DNA of 64,000 nt, taken from contig NZ_FWXF01000004.1 in assembly GCF_900176285.1 (NCBI RefSeq), positions 162,106 through 226,105 of the forward strand. Direction: 5' to 3'. Made by a program: the position numbers and the translations under genes. The DNA comes from Desulfacinum hydrothermale DSM 13146. GTDB lineage: Bacteria; Desulfobacterota; Syntrophobacteria; Syntrophobacterales; DSM-9756. The notes below the pieces were generated by a model, which saw only the letters and a list, made by a program, of their open reading frames with translations, did not search any database and was not told the DNA's origin. Shown one piece after another: positions 52,936 to 61,500 of this stretch (position 1 is the first letter of the stretch; every line of letters begins with the position of its first letter).

Positions 52936-54450
52936 TCATCCGTTGCCGTTGGCGAAGAACCGGTTGAAGGCGTTCACATAGGCCCGTGCGCTGGCCTCGA
53001 TCACGTCCGGGCTGGTACCGATTCCCGAATAGATGGCTCCTCGGATCTCCACGCGCACCATGGCCTCTCCCAGGGCGTCCTTCCCCGTGGTGACCGCCTT
53101 GAGGTCGTAGTCCCGGAGTTCGCCACTTTCTCCCACGATCCGCTCGATGCAGTTGAAGACGGCGTTCACCGGACCGTTGCCCGTGGCGGCGTCCGTGATC
53201 TTCTCGTCATCCTTGATGAGCGTCACCGAGGCCAGGGGCTGCATGGTGTTGCCGCTCATGGTTTGCAGGCTATCGAAGGTGTAGGTTTCGCTCACCTTGG
53301 TCAGTTCGATCTCCACGATGGTGGCCAGATCCTGGCTGGAGATCTCCTTTTTGCGGTCCGCCACATTGAGAAACCGCTTGTGGACTTTCTGGAACTGCTC
53401 GTCGGTGAGCTCATAACCCAGTTCCTCCAGGCGATGCCTCAGGGCGGCCCGGCCGGACCGGGCAGTGAGTACCAGGCTGTGGGCCTTGATGCCCACATCC
53501 TCGGGTCGAATGATTTCGTAGGTGGAGCGATCCTTCAGGATACCGTCCTGGTGAATGCCCGACGAATGGGCGAAGGCGTTGGAGCCCACGATCGCTTTGT
53601 TGGGTTGGACGGGGATGTTCATAAGCCGACTCACCATGCGGCTGGTGCGATAGATCTCTTTTGTGTTGAGGGTGGTGTGGGCGTCGAAGAAGGATTCGCG
53701 CGTTCGGATGGCCATGACGATCTCTTCGAGAGACGCGTTTCCGGCCCGTTCCCCCACGCCGTTGATGGTGCATTCCACCTGCTCCGCGCCGTTTCGAACC
53801 GCCGCCAGGCTGTTGGCCACCGCCAGGCCCAGGTCATTGTGGCAATGGACGCTCAAAATGACCTTGTCCAAGGCCGGAACCTTTTCCCGCAGGTTCCGTA
53901 TCAGTTCGCCGTACTGTTCCGGAAGGGCGTATCCCACCGTGTCCGGCACGTTGATGACCGTGGCTCCCGCCTGGATGCATGCCTCGATCACACGGCACAG
54001 GTAGTCGAAATCACTTCGGGAAGCGTCCTCGGTGGAGTATTCCACGTCTTCACAATACTTCTTGGCGTATTTCACGGCCTCCACCGCCTGGTGCAGGGCG
54101 CTTTCCCGATCCCGGCGGAGCTTCTTCTGAAGATGGATGTCCGAGGATCCCAAAAAGACGTGGATTCGGGGCCTTTCCGCCTTCTTGACGGCCTCCCAGG
54201 CGATGTCGATGTCCTGCTGGACGGCTCGGGCAAGCCCGGCAATCACCGGCCCCTTCACCTGTTCGGCCACCGTCTGGACCGCCTTCAGGTCTTCAGGCGA
54301 TGAGCACGGGAATCCGGCTTCGATCACATCGACTCCCAGTCGTGCCAACTGTTCCGCGATTTCCAGCTTCTGCCTCCGATTGAGCTTGGCGCCGGGCACC
54401 TGCTCGCCATCCCTCAAAGTGGTGTCGAAAATATGGATCTTTCGGCTCAT
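52936..54450 (-). CDS. leuA: 2-isopropylmalate synthase
   Basis: A 504-residue LeuA of normal length. The TIM barrel begins IFDTTLRDGEQVPGAKL; the metal motif SVHCHNDLGLAVAN and GNASLEEIVMAIRTR follow, and the C-terminal regulatory domain (about residues 385-504) should bind leucine for feedback inhibition. It is the first committed enzyme of leucine synthesis, joining acetyl-CoA and 2-ketoisovalerate. AAAGGAATC precedes the ATG. Upstream on the same strand lie a leucine-rich leader peptide and an attenuator, so it is under leucine attenuation. Confidence 0.97.
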   Translation of the reverse strand: MSRKIHIFDTTLRDGEQVPGAKLNRRQKLEIAEQLARLGVDVIEAGFPCSSPEDLKAVQTVAEQVKGPVIAGLARAVQQDIDIAWEAVKKAERPRIHVFLGSSDIHLQKKLRRDRESALHQAVEAVKYAKKYCEDVEYSTEDASRSDFDYLCRVIEACIQAGATVINVPDTVGYALPEQYGELIRNLREKVPALDKVILSVHCHNDLGLAVANSLAAVRNGAEQVECTINGVGERAGNASLEEIVMAIRTRESFFDAHTTLNTKEIYRTSRMVSRLMNIPVQPNKAIVGSNAFAHSSGIHQDGILKDRSTYEIIRPEDVGIKAHSLVLTARSGRAALRHRLEELGYELTDEQFQKVHKRFLNVADRKKEISSQDLATIVEIELTKVSETYTFDSLQTMSGNTMQPLASVTLIKDDEKITDAATGNGPVNAVFNCIERIVGESGELRDYDLKAVTTGKDALGEAMVRVEIRGAIYSGIGTSPDVIEASARAYVNAFNRFFANGNG

Positions 54451-54594
54451 GGTTGATTCCTTTCTCTGTGGTGTGTTCCAGTTCAGGCTTTCTTGCACGG
54501 GGGTGCTCAACGGACCGCCGGCATCACACAAATCCACTGGGCCATCCAGTCCCATGCCCATCACCTCCTTTCCGCGGGTCTTGGATTCTCCAAA

Positions 54595-54628
54595 TAAAAA
54601 AAGGCCATGGGGTGGAACCCATGGCCTT
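54595..54628 (-). terminator. leuA attenuator terminator
   Basis: On the minus strand AAGGCCATGGG (54628-54618) pairs with CCCATGGCCTT (54611-54601), loop 6 nt, followed by a run of seven T. A competing antiterminator is visible: GGAACCC inside the leader peptide coding region (54685-54679) can pair with GGGTTCC (54620-54614) in the terminator. Confidence 0.93.
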
Positions 54629-54651
54629 CTCGTCCTATTTATGGAGCGCCG

Positions 54652-54747
54652 CTAGGTGGCGCGCACACGGAAGACGAAGGGTTCCCCCACCTGGGTCCCG
54701 AGGCTAAGCAACAGGAGCAATAGCAGGCTAAGCAGGATGTGGGACAT
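54652..54747 (-). CDS. leuL: leu operon leader peptide
   Basis: A 31-codon frame from ATG 54747 to TAG 54652 with ten leucine codons among codons 5-16, seven of them consecutive (8-14), far more than chance. AAGGAAG precedes the start by a suitable gap. Ribosome stalling on these codons when leucyl-tRNA is scarce would leave the GGAACCC segment (54685-54679) free to pair with the terminator and allow leuA transcription. It is the classic leu attenuator, previously best known from enterobacteria. Confidence 0.93.
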   Translation of the reverse strand: MSHILLSLLLLLLLSLGTQVGEPFVFRVRAT

Positions 54748-54796
54748 CTTCGTCTTCCTTGGTCCTCTCACGTTTGGGCCGTGCAACCGACTCCGA

Positions 54797-54928
54797 TCAG
54801 ATGCTCAGTGCGATCCAAAAAGAGACGGCGATTTCCACGGAAAAGAGAAACACATAGAGCACGTACTTATGGAGGGGAAAATCCTCGATGATTCGATTCG
54901 CCTCTTCCATCACTCGGATTGCGTCCAT
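54797..54928 (-). CDS. Small single-helix membrane protein
   Basis: A 43-residue frame from ATG 54928, behind GGGAGGG, with a soluble acidic N-terminus (MDAIRVMEEANRIIEDF) and one hydrophobic helix of about 20 residues ending in WIALSI. It ends 49 bp before leuL on the same strand, so the leucine leader may be read from its promoter. No family recognised; the good ribosome-binding site and clear helix support translation. Confidence 0.5.
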   Translation of the reverse strand: MDAIRVMEEANRIIEDFPLHKYVLYVFLFSVEIAVSFWIALSI

Positions 54929-55034
54929 GGAACCCTCCCGCGCCCTGAGGCAAAAGTCGCGTCCTTGTGCGTCTCCCATCGCCCCACTAATATAGGAGAG
55001 CCGAGGGGCAGATCAAGCAAAAAGTGGAGAGGCC

Positions 55035-56360
55035 ATGGATCCGGGTGAAGTCGTCCTTGCAAAGATGCCCGAAAGCGCCCGGCGCATCGGTTCCTTGTTG
55101 ACCCAGGCGGGCTACCGCTTTTGGGTCGTGGGGGGGGTGGTGCGTGATGTCCTCCTGGGGCGGGATCCAAAGGACTGGGACTTTTGCACCAACGCTCCCG
55201 TGGATGTTCTTACGGGGCTCTTGTCTTCCGCATTCCGGGTGATCCCCGTCGGGCTGCGCCACGGAACCGTGCAGGTGCTCACCCCCCATGGGGTGATGGA
55301 GGTGACCAGCTGGGAAAACAACGGATCTCGGGCCTTGATGGACGATCTCAGACGCCGCGATTTCACCGTGAACGCCATGGCGGTTTCCATCCCCGACGGC
55401 GATCTGGTGGATCCATTCGGTGGGCGCCGCGACCTGGAATGCCGGCGGCTTCGGGGCGTGGAGGACCCTTTGGCCCGCTTCCGGGAGGACCCCATCCGCG
55501 TGCTTCGCGCCAGCCGTTTCGTGGCCACGCTGGGCCTTCACGCCACCCCCAAGACACTGCAATGCCTTCGGCGGCAGGCGCCGTGGCTCCAACAGAGTGC
55601 CATGGAGCGCATTCGGGATGAGCTCTTCAAGCTGCTCGTGGGCCCCTGGGTGATGGACGGTCTGGAACTGGCCCGACGAACCGGCGTGCTGAAAGTGGTG
55701 ATCCCGGAACTGCTGGAGGGCTACCGAAAGAGGCAAAACCATTACCATGCCCACCACATCTACCGGCATACGCTTCTTGCGGTGCACTACAGCCCCGCCC
55801 GTCTGCGGGTGCGCCTGGCGGCCCTGTTCCACGATATCGCCAAGCCCCGGGTGCGAAAAAAAGTCCAGGGGGTCTTTCGGTTTTTCGGCCATGAAAAGCA
55901 AAGCGCCGAAATGGCCGGCCAGATCCTGCAACGCTGGCTCGCTCCAAAGAAGTTGGCAGACGAAGTGTGCACCCTGGTGGCCAACCACATGGTGCACGAT
56001 ACGGACCGATGGAAGGACGGTGCCGTAAGACGCCTCGTCCACCGGGTGGGAAAGCCCCTGCTGGAAGACCTTCTGGACCTCCTTGAGGCGGACCGAAGGG
56101 CCCACGGGACGGACGACGCTGACACGGAGGCCGTGCAAAGGCTAAGGCAGCGCGTCCAGCGGATTCTGAACGAACGCCCCGTGCTGGACCTGTCCCGTTT
56201 GGCCATAAACGGACGGGATGTGATGGACACCTTGGGCATCGGGCCCGGACCGATGGTCGGTCGTCTACTGAAAGAAGCCCACCAACTGGTCTTGGAGGAT
56301 CCGTCAAAGAACGATCGCAAGGCCCTGCTGGCGTGGATTCGGGAAAGGGGGGCGCTCTAA
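55035..56360 (+). CDS. cca: CCA tRNA nucleotidyltransferase
   Basis: A 441-residue multidomain CCA-adding enzyme. The polymerase-beta head has [20 protein letters not shown] (catalytic DxD), then [12 protein letters not shown] and the [17 protein letters not shown] tRNA-arm motif, and a C-terminal HD domain ([23 protein letters not shown]). It adds or repairs the 3' CCA of tRNAs. GGAGAGGCC precedes the ATG. The short distance to the small membrane gene is a divergent promoter region. Confidence 0.95.
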   Translation: MDPGEVVLAKMPESARRIGSLLTQAGYRFWVVGGVVRDVLLGRDPKDWDFCTNAPVDVLTGLLSSAFRVIPVGLRHGTVQVLTPHGVMEVTSWENNGSRALMDDLRRRDFTVNAMAVSIPDGDLVDPFGGRRDLECRRLRGVEDPLARFREDPIRVLRASRFVATLGLHATPKTLQCLRRQAPWLQQSAMERIRDELFKLLVGPWVMDGLELARRTGVLKVVIPELLEGYRKRQNHYHAHHIYRHTLLAVHYSPARLRVRLAALFHDIAKPRVRKKVQGVFRFFGHEKQSAEMAGQILQRWLAPKKLADEVCTLVANHMVHDTDRWKDGAVRRLVHRVGKPLLEDLLDLLEADRRAHGTDDADTEAVQRLRQRVQRILNERPVLDLSRLAINGRDVMDTLGIGPGPMVGRLLKEAHQLVLEDPSKNDRKALLAWIRERGAL

Positions 56361-56441
56361 GCGTTGTGGAGACTGCATTCGATCTTGCCAAGGACTGTCG
56401 GCTCGGCATGGTCGCCTCTTGCATGGAACGAAAGGAATGCC

Positions 56442-57413
56442 ATGAACGATTTTCCCGTTTTACCGTCCGTGAAAGCGGTGGTTGCAAACGCTCGTTGGGT
56501 GCGCCTTCGCCCCCAAGCTTTCCAGGCGGCGGTGATCCGCTGGGGCGGGCGCATTGAGAACGCGGGCGCCTGGGACGAGCCTTTCCACTATGGGGACGGA
56601 ACGGAGGAGACCGCCCGTTGGATCTTTGTGCTGGATGTGTTGAATCACTGTTTCTGGCCGGACCCCGGGGAACCTGTGTGGGGGGTGGAGCTGGAGGGGA
56701 CGTTCTATTCGGGATACGCGGGCCTGGCGGCGGCCCTCAAAAAGGCCTACCTGGCCGGGTTCCCCCTCACCAATGCCCGCTACTTGGCGTCCATGCCGGA
56801 GAAGGACCTGGAAGCGATCTTTTCCGGCGCCGGGTCCATCCCGCTCTTTGAAGAGCGGCTGCAAAACCTTCGGGAAGCGGGCCGCGTGCTCCTGGAACGG
56901 TGGGACGCCGATGCGGTGCGCCTTATCGAGGCGGCAAAAGGGTCTGCGTGCCGGCTGGCCGCCCTGTGCGCCCGGGAGTTTTTGAGCTTCAGGGACCAGG
57001 TGGAACTGGAGGGGCGGACCGTCTATTTTTGGAAGAGGGCCCAAATCTTTGCGGCCGATCTGGCGGTCGCTTTCCAGGGAAAAGGGTTGGGGGCCTTTCG
57101 GGATCTGGATCGCCTCACGGCCTTTGCCGATTACAAGCTGCCGCAGGTGCTGCGCGAACTGGGTATCTTGGAATACGCCCCACAACTGGCCGAAAAGGTG
57201 GAGCGCCAGGATCTCCTGGCGCCGGGGTCCCGGGAGGAAGTGGAGATACGCGCCCTGACCGTCTGGGCTGTGGAGCGACTGAAAGAAGCCTTCCGGGAGA
57301 CGTCCCACCGGCGGGTGACCAGCTCCCAGGTGGACCACTGGCTCTGGTCCCTGGGCCAGATTCCAGCCTTTCGAAAACGTCCCTACCACCGCTGCCGGAC
57401 CATTTATTACTAA
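56442..57413 (+). CDS. Queuosine 5'-phosphate N-glycosylase/hydrolase (DUF2419, QNG1 type)
   Basis: A 323-residue protein with the DUF2419 pattern: VVANARWVRL, the WIFVLDVLNHCFWPD acid-Cys region, FYSGYAGLAAALKKA, FWKRAQIFAADLAVAFQGKGLG and FADYKLPQVLRELGIL. The family releases queuine from queuosine-5'-phosphate for salvage. AAAGGAATG precedes the ATG. It follows cca by 81 bp on the same strand, and after it base composition turns AT-rich. Confidence 0.9.
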   Translation: MNDFPVLPSVKAVVANARWVRLRPQAFQAAVIRWGGRIENAGAWDEPFHYGDGTEETARWIFVLDVLNHCFWPDPGEPVWGVELEGTFYSGYAGLAAALKKAYLAGFPLTNARYLASMPEKDLEAIFSGAGSIPLFEERLQNLREAGRVLLERWDADAVRLIEAAKGSACRLAALCAREFLSFRDQVELEGRTVYFWKRAQIFAADLAVAFQGKGLGAFRDLDRLTAFADYKLPQVLRELGILEYAPQLAEKVERQDLLAPGSREEVEIRALTVWAVERLKEAFRETSHRRVTSSQVDHWLWSLGQIPAFRKRPYHRCRTIYY

Positions 57414-57488
57414 GCCCAAGTTTGTCACTTCTTTGCGTAACGTATTGTTATCCTTAAAATGTGGTTTTTCATTCTTCACTACAAATTT

Positions 57489-57807
57489 TCAATCGATGCT
57501 CAAGACCCTTTTCAAGGGGATGCGGGGAAGTCCGAGGGCATTGTAAATTTCCACATGGATCGGCTCCGGCTTAGAAGTAGTTCGGATGTGGATCATTTGT
57601 CCCTCGTCGTTGACCATGGTGGTGGTCACCCGCGCCTGTCCGCTCAGCGGAGTTCGCAGGGTGGACCAGCACCGCGCGGATTTCCAAAACAACGGCCTTG
57701 TCAGACAACACCGGCTTGCGCCCGCTGCACTCCAAGCCTTCTGCTATCACCATAGTCGGCAGATAGCAGGTGAGCCGCTGTTCCCGCCTCGGTTCAATCC
57801 GTTCCAC
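57489..57807 (-). pseudogene. Frameshifted remnant, probably a transposase C-terminus
   Basis: Two overlapping minus frames (57807-57571 and 57692-57489) together read like one C-terminal domain interrupted by a shift near 57650: an N-part REQRLTCYLPTMVIAEGLE and a C-part HIRTTSKPEPIHVEIYNALGLP. The style resembles the tail of IS1634/IS4-like transposases, but I cannot prove the family. No start signal or ribosome-binding site is seen. The AT-rich flank 57414-57488 and the gap to 57954 hold nothing else. Confidence 0.4.
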
Positions 57808-57954
57808 TCTGGCCGGATATGGAAGCTATTACTATCAGATGTGTATTACCCGCCGTAAACGGCGGTAGTGGGGACGGGGCCGGCGAAGTTGCCTGCGGGC
57901 GGCGGCAACGATGGCCCGGCGCCAGAAAGCCCTACGGGGTGCACGGCATTGGGT

Positions 57955-58656
57955 TCAGACCGCCAGGTAGCGCTGTTGAACTTCTTGATTTTCCAGCAAC
58001 TCTTCGGCACTGCCCTGGAAAAACACTCGTCCCTTATCGATCACGTAGCCCCGGTCCGAAAGGGACAGGGCAAATCGGGCATTTTGCTCGGTCAACAGGA
58101 TGGGCATCTCGCGCTTGAGGGCTCGAATGGTTTCGTCCAGGGATTCCACGATCACCGGGGCCAGGCCCTCGCAAGGTTCATCCAGCAGCAGCAGGTTCGG
58201 ATTCCCGGCCAGGGCCCGGGCGATGGCCAGCATCTGCTGTTCGCCGCCGCTCAGATTGCCGCCCTTACGATGGCGCAGGCGGGCTAAGAGCGGGAAGGTG
58301 TCGAACAGGCGCTCCACCGTCCAGGGTTCCCGGCCTTCCCGGGGCAGCAAGGCGGCCACTTCCAGGTTTTCCTGCACACTCAGATCGGGAAAGATGCGTC
58401 GGTCTTCGGGCACGTAACCGATGCCGGAACGGACATTTTCGTAGACGGGGCGGCCGTCGATCCTTTTCCCACAGTAACGCACAGTGCCGCGGCGGGGCGG
58501 GTTGTAGCCGACGATGCTGCGCATGGTGGTGGTCTTGCCGGCGCCGTTGCGGCCCAGCAAGCAGACGATTTCCTCGGCTCCCACCACCAGGCTGACCCCC
58601 TGCAGGATATAACTTTCGCCGTAGTAGACATGGATATCGTTCACTTCAAGAATCAA
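57955..58656 (-). CDS. livF: Branched-chain amino-acid ABC transporter ATPase LivF
   Basis: A 233-residue ABC ATPase with Walker A LGRNGAGKTTT, LSGGEQQMLAIARAL signature and Walker B LLLLDEPCEGLAP. The short size and LivF-type GYVPEDRRIFPDLSV place it in the liv family. The TTG start sits behind GGGAGG and overlaps the end of livG by 11 bp. It is the last gene of the operon. Confidence 0.94.
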   Translation of the reverse strand: MILEVNDIHVYYGESYILQGVSLVVGAEEIVCLLGRNGAGKTTTMRSIVGYNPPRRGTVRYCGKRIDGRPVYENVRSGIGYVPEDRRIFPDLSVQENLEVAALLPREGREPWTVERLFDTFPLLARLRHRKGGNLSGGEQQMLAIARALAGNPNLLLLDEPCEGLAPVIVESLDETIRALKREMPILLTEQNARFALSLSDRGYVIDKGRVFFQGSAEELLENQEVQQRYLAV

Positions 58657-59410
58657 GGGATCCTCCCAGATAGGCTTCCTTCACCTGCCGGTTGCCGCGG
58701 ATTTCGTTTGGAGTGCCCTGCGCCAGGAGGGAGCCCTGGTGCAGTACGTAGAGGTAGGAGGCGACCGAAAACACCACGTTCATGTCGTGTTCGGTCAAAA
58801 AGAAAGTGGTGCCCGACTGTTGCGCCAGTTCCTGGATCAGGTGCACCATCCGCTCGGTTTCTTCCGGGTTCATGCCGGCGGTGGGCTCATCCAGCAGAAC
58901 CAGTTTCGGGTTCCGGGCCAACACGATGGCGATTTCCACCAGCCGCTGATCCCCGTAGGCCAATTCATGAGCCCGCCGATGGGCTTCAGAAGCCAGCCCG
59001 ACCCGTTCCAGGATTTCCTCGGCCTGACGCTTCAGGTCTCGTTCCCGGCTCATGGACTTCCAGAAGCGGAATCCCTTGTGGTGTTCCAACGCGAGCGGCA
59101 CAAGCACGTTTTCCAGGACCGTGAGGTGGGGAAAGATGTTGGTGATTTGAAAGGAGCGAAGCAGCCCCAAGGCCACCCTGCGGTGGGCCGGCATTCTGGT
59201 GATGTCCAGGCCGTCGAAAAAGATGGATCCTTGGGTGGGTTGATAACGGCCCGAGACGAGGTTGTAGAAAGTGGTCTTGCCAGCCCCGTTGGGACCGATC
59301 AGCGCAGTCATGGTGCCGGCCTGAACGGCCAGCGAGATGTCGCGCATCACCACGAAATCGCCGAATTGGTGGCCCAGTCGGTTTATTTCCAGAATCGGTC
59401 GGGGGGTCAT
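58646..59410 (-). CDS. livG: Branched-chain amino-acid ABC transporter ATPase LivG
   Basis: A 254-residue ABC ATPase with Walker A IGPNGAGKTTFYN, LAYGDQRLVEIAIVLA as the LivG signature, LVLLDEPTAGMNPEE as Walker B and the FLTEHDMNVVFSVA switch. It partners LivF on the LivHM channel. The ATG overlaps the livM stop by 4 bp; the longer frame is inside livM and rejected. Confidence 0.95.
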   Translation of the reverse strand: MTPRPILEINRLGHQFGDFVVMRDISLAVQAGTMTALIGPNGAGKTTFYNLVSGRYQPTQGSIFFDGLDITRMPAHRRVALGLLRSFQITNIFPHLTVLENVLVPLALEHHKGFRFWKSMSRERDLKRQAEEILERVGLASEAHRRAHELAYGDQRLVEIAIVLARNPKLVLLDEPTAGMNPEETERMVHLIQELAQQSGTTFFLTEHDMNVVFSVASYLYVLHQGSLLAQGTPNEIRGNRQVKEAYLGGSLDS

Positions 59411-60375
59411 GATCGAGATTCTTTCCGGTCGCCAAGCCATTGCACGAGGGTGCCCACGATGCCCTGCGGGAAAAAGATCACCACCGGGATCAGGATCAGG
59501 CCTAGCACAATCATCCAGTTTTCGGTGAAGGCGGTGACCAGTTGTTCCAGGCAGAAGAAGATGGCGGCGCCCCAGGCCGGTCCGAAAAAGACGCCGGAAC
59601 CTCCCAGGATGGTCATGAGCACAGGGCGGGCGGAGAAAGCCCAATGCATGAAATCCGGTGTGGCCATGCGGTTAAAGACGCAGAACAGCACTCCCGCCAG
59701 GCCAGCCAGGCCTCCTGCGATTACGAAAGCTGCCAGCCGTATCCGGCTCACGTCGGCGCCCACGAAGGCCAGCCGCTGCTTGTTTTCCCGGACTGCGGTG
59801 AGCATCAACCCGAACGGAGAGCGGACCACACGCCACAGGATGAACACTCCCGCCGCCGTCCAGAACAGGGTGAAATAGTAGACGTGGACCGGTGGAAACA
59901 GGCTCCATTCAATACCGGGCAACCGCACCGGCGGGACCGAACAAAGCGGCATGCCGTCGCTGCCGCCGGTGAGTTCCCGCCAGTTGTGGGCGATGGTGAA
60001 AAGCATCATGCCGAAGCCCAGGGTCAGCATGGCGAAGAAGATTTCGTCGCGGCGCACGCACAGGTAGCCGATTGCCAGGGCGAACAGGGCGGCAACCAAG
60101 ACGCTGCAGAAAATGATCAGCCAGAGCGACGGAAACCCCGTTTGAATCAACAGCGCGGCGGTGTAGGCGCCGATTCCGAAAAACCCCGCCTGGCCGAACG
60201 ACAGAAGACCGGAAAATCCAAACAATAGATTGAAGCTCATGGAGAACAGGCCCATGATAAAGATTTCGGTTACGATCATGGTCCAGTAGATGGGCAGAAT
60301 GCACGGGCCCAGGAGCAGAAGTGCGAGCAGGACCAGGGTTGCGATAACGGAACCGGAAAAGCCTCTTGCGCTCAT
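59407..60375 (-). CDS. livM: Branched-chain amino-acid ABC transporter permease LivM
   Basis: A 322-residue permease with about ten membrane segments and the LivM pattern LFGFSGLLSFGQAGFFGIGAY and GADVSRIRLAAFVIAGGLAGLAG (the coupling loop). Together with LivH it forms the channel. ATG 60375 lies 1 bp after the livH stop (60377). Stop overlaps livG. Confidence 0.94.
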   Translation of the reverse strand: MSARGFSGSVIATLVLLALLLLGPCILPIYWTMIVTEIFIMGLFSMSFNLLFGFSGLLSFGQAGFFGIGAYTAALLIQTGFPSLWLIIFCSVLVAALFALAIGYLCVRRDEIFFAMLTLGFGMMLFTIAHNWRELTGGSDGMPLCSVPPVRLPGIEWSLFPPVHVYYFTLFWTAAGVFILWRVVRSPFGLMLTAVRENKQRLAFVGADVSRIRLAAFVIAGGLAGLAGVLFCVFNRMATPDFMHWAFSARPVLMTILGGSGVFFGPAWGAAIFFCLEQLVTAFTENWMIVLGLILIPVVIFFPQGIVGTLVQWLGDRKESRS

Positions 60376-60376
60376 C

Positions 60377-61237
60377 TCACGCCTCCCGGCCGAACAAACC
60401 ACGGGGTCGGAGCAACAGCACCACCGCCAAGAGAATATAAGGCAGAGCCATCTGGGCGCGGCCGGCGAACACGGTTCCGAACGATTCAATCAGCCCCAGG
60501 ATCAAGGCTCCGACAAACGCGCCGGGAAAGCTCCCCAAGCCTCCAACCACCACCACGATGAAGCTTTCGATGATGACCCTCTCTCCCATGGACGGACCGA
60601 CGCTTTGATGGGGCGCGGCCAGGGCCCCGCCCACGGCGGCCAGCCAGGTGCCCAAGCCGAACACCAGAGTAAACAGAAGCGGCACGCGGATGCCGACCCC
60701 TTCCGCCATGTCCCGGTCCATGGCCGCGGCTCGGATGATTTTGCCCCAGTGGGTGAACCGGAAAAAGGCCCACAGGCAGAGCCCGAGCAGAGGCCCGGCG
60801 GCCACCAGGAACAATCGGTAAACCGGGTAACTGTGGGTGAAGAAGGCAAAGGATCCGGCCAAAAGCGGCGGGGCTTCCACCACGTGGTAAGCCGGGCCCC
60901 AGATGATGCGGACGGCATCGTCCAGGACCAGCAGGAGAGCGAAGGTCAACAGCAACTGGTAGCTTACATCGCGCCCGTACACCCGGCGCAGCAGTCCCAT
61001 TTCCAGCGCCATGCCAAGCAGCGCGATCAGCGCTGGCCCGACCAGCAGGCCCAGCCAGAAGGAATTGAACAGGTGCATGATTTGCATGCTGCCGTAGGCT
61101 CCCAGCATGAAGAAGGAGCCGTGGGCGAAATTGAGGACTCCCAGTACCCCGAACACGGTGGTGAGGCCCACGGCGATGAGAAACAGCAGCATGCCCCAAC
61201 TGCAGCCGTTCAGCAGATTTACCGCAAAAGCTTCCAT
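60377..61237 (-). CDS. livH: Branched-chain amino-acid ABC transporter permease LivH
   Basis: A 286-residue permease with eight membrane segments and the LivH motif VLGVLNFAHGSFFMLGAY, ALAAPHQSVGPSMGERVIIESFIVVVVGGLGS and GALILGLIESFG. The ATG at 61237 is chosen because homologous sequence starts there; a longer frame adds a polar stretch. It is 263 bp after livJ, the gap holding a hairpin. Confidence 0.93.
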   Translation of the reverse strand: MEAFAVNLLNGCSWGMLLFLIAVGLTTVFGVLGVLNFAHGSFFMLGAYGSMQIMHLFNSFWLGLLVGPALIALLGMALEMGLLRRVYGRDVSYQLLLTFALLLVLDDAVRIIWGPAYHVVEAPPLLAGSFAFFTHSYPVYRLFLVAAGPLLGLCLWAFFRFTHWGKIIRAAAMDRDMAEGVGIRVPLLFTLVFGLGTWLAAVGGALAAPHQSVGPSMGERVIIESFIVVVVGGLGSFPGAFVGALILGLIESFGTVFAGRAQMALPYILLAVVLLLRPRGLFGREA

Positions 61238-61460
61238 GGAATGGTTCCGTTCGAAGATATACCGGTTGATTGGAAAGGAATCAGGACCTTGGCGCAATTG
61301 AGGCCGTCTGGTTCACCGCACAACCACGGAGGACAGAGAAAAAATGCTGTTGACTTGTGCACCCAATCCCCGTTGCGCCGCGGTCGCGAGGCTGGTCACA
61401 GGCACCCCCCCGGGTGCCGGGCCAGGGGTCCGGTACCCCGTATCTTGCTGCGAGTAGGTG

Positions 61461-61491
61461 CGGATCCCGGAGCGGGAAGCGCCGGGATCCG
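61461..61491 (-). other. Hairpin between livJ and livH
   Basis: CGGATCCCGG (61461-61470) pairs perfectly with CCGGGATCCG (61482-61491), 11 nt loop, 10 bp past the livJ stop. No T-tract follows on the minus strand. It probably protects or partially terminates the livJ transcript so that the binding protein is made in excess over the membrane parts. Confidence 0.55.
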
Positions 61492-61500
61492 CCGCTGCTC

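Noticed and set aside
57571..57807. PilZ-domain protein for the minus frame after the liv operon
   Set aside because: The N-terminal Arg-rich start suggested PilZ, but the second frame's HIRTTSKPEP...LGLP segment fits a transposase tail better; left as an uncertain remnant.
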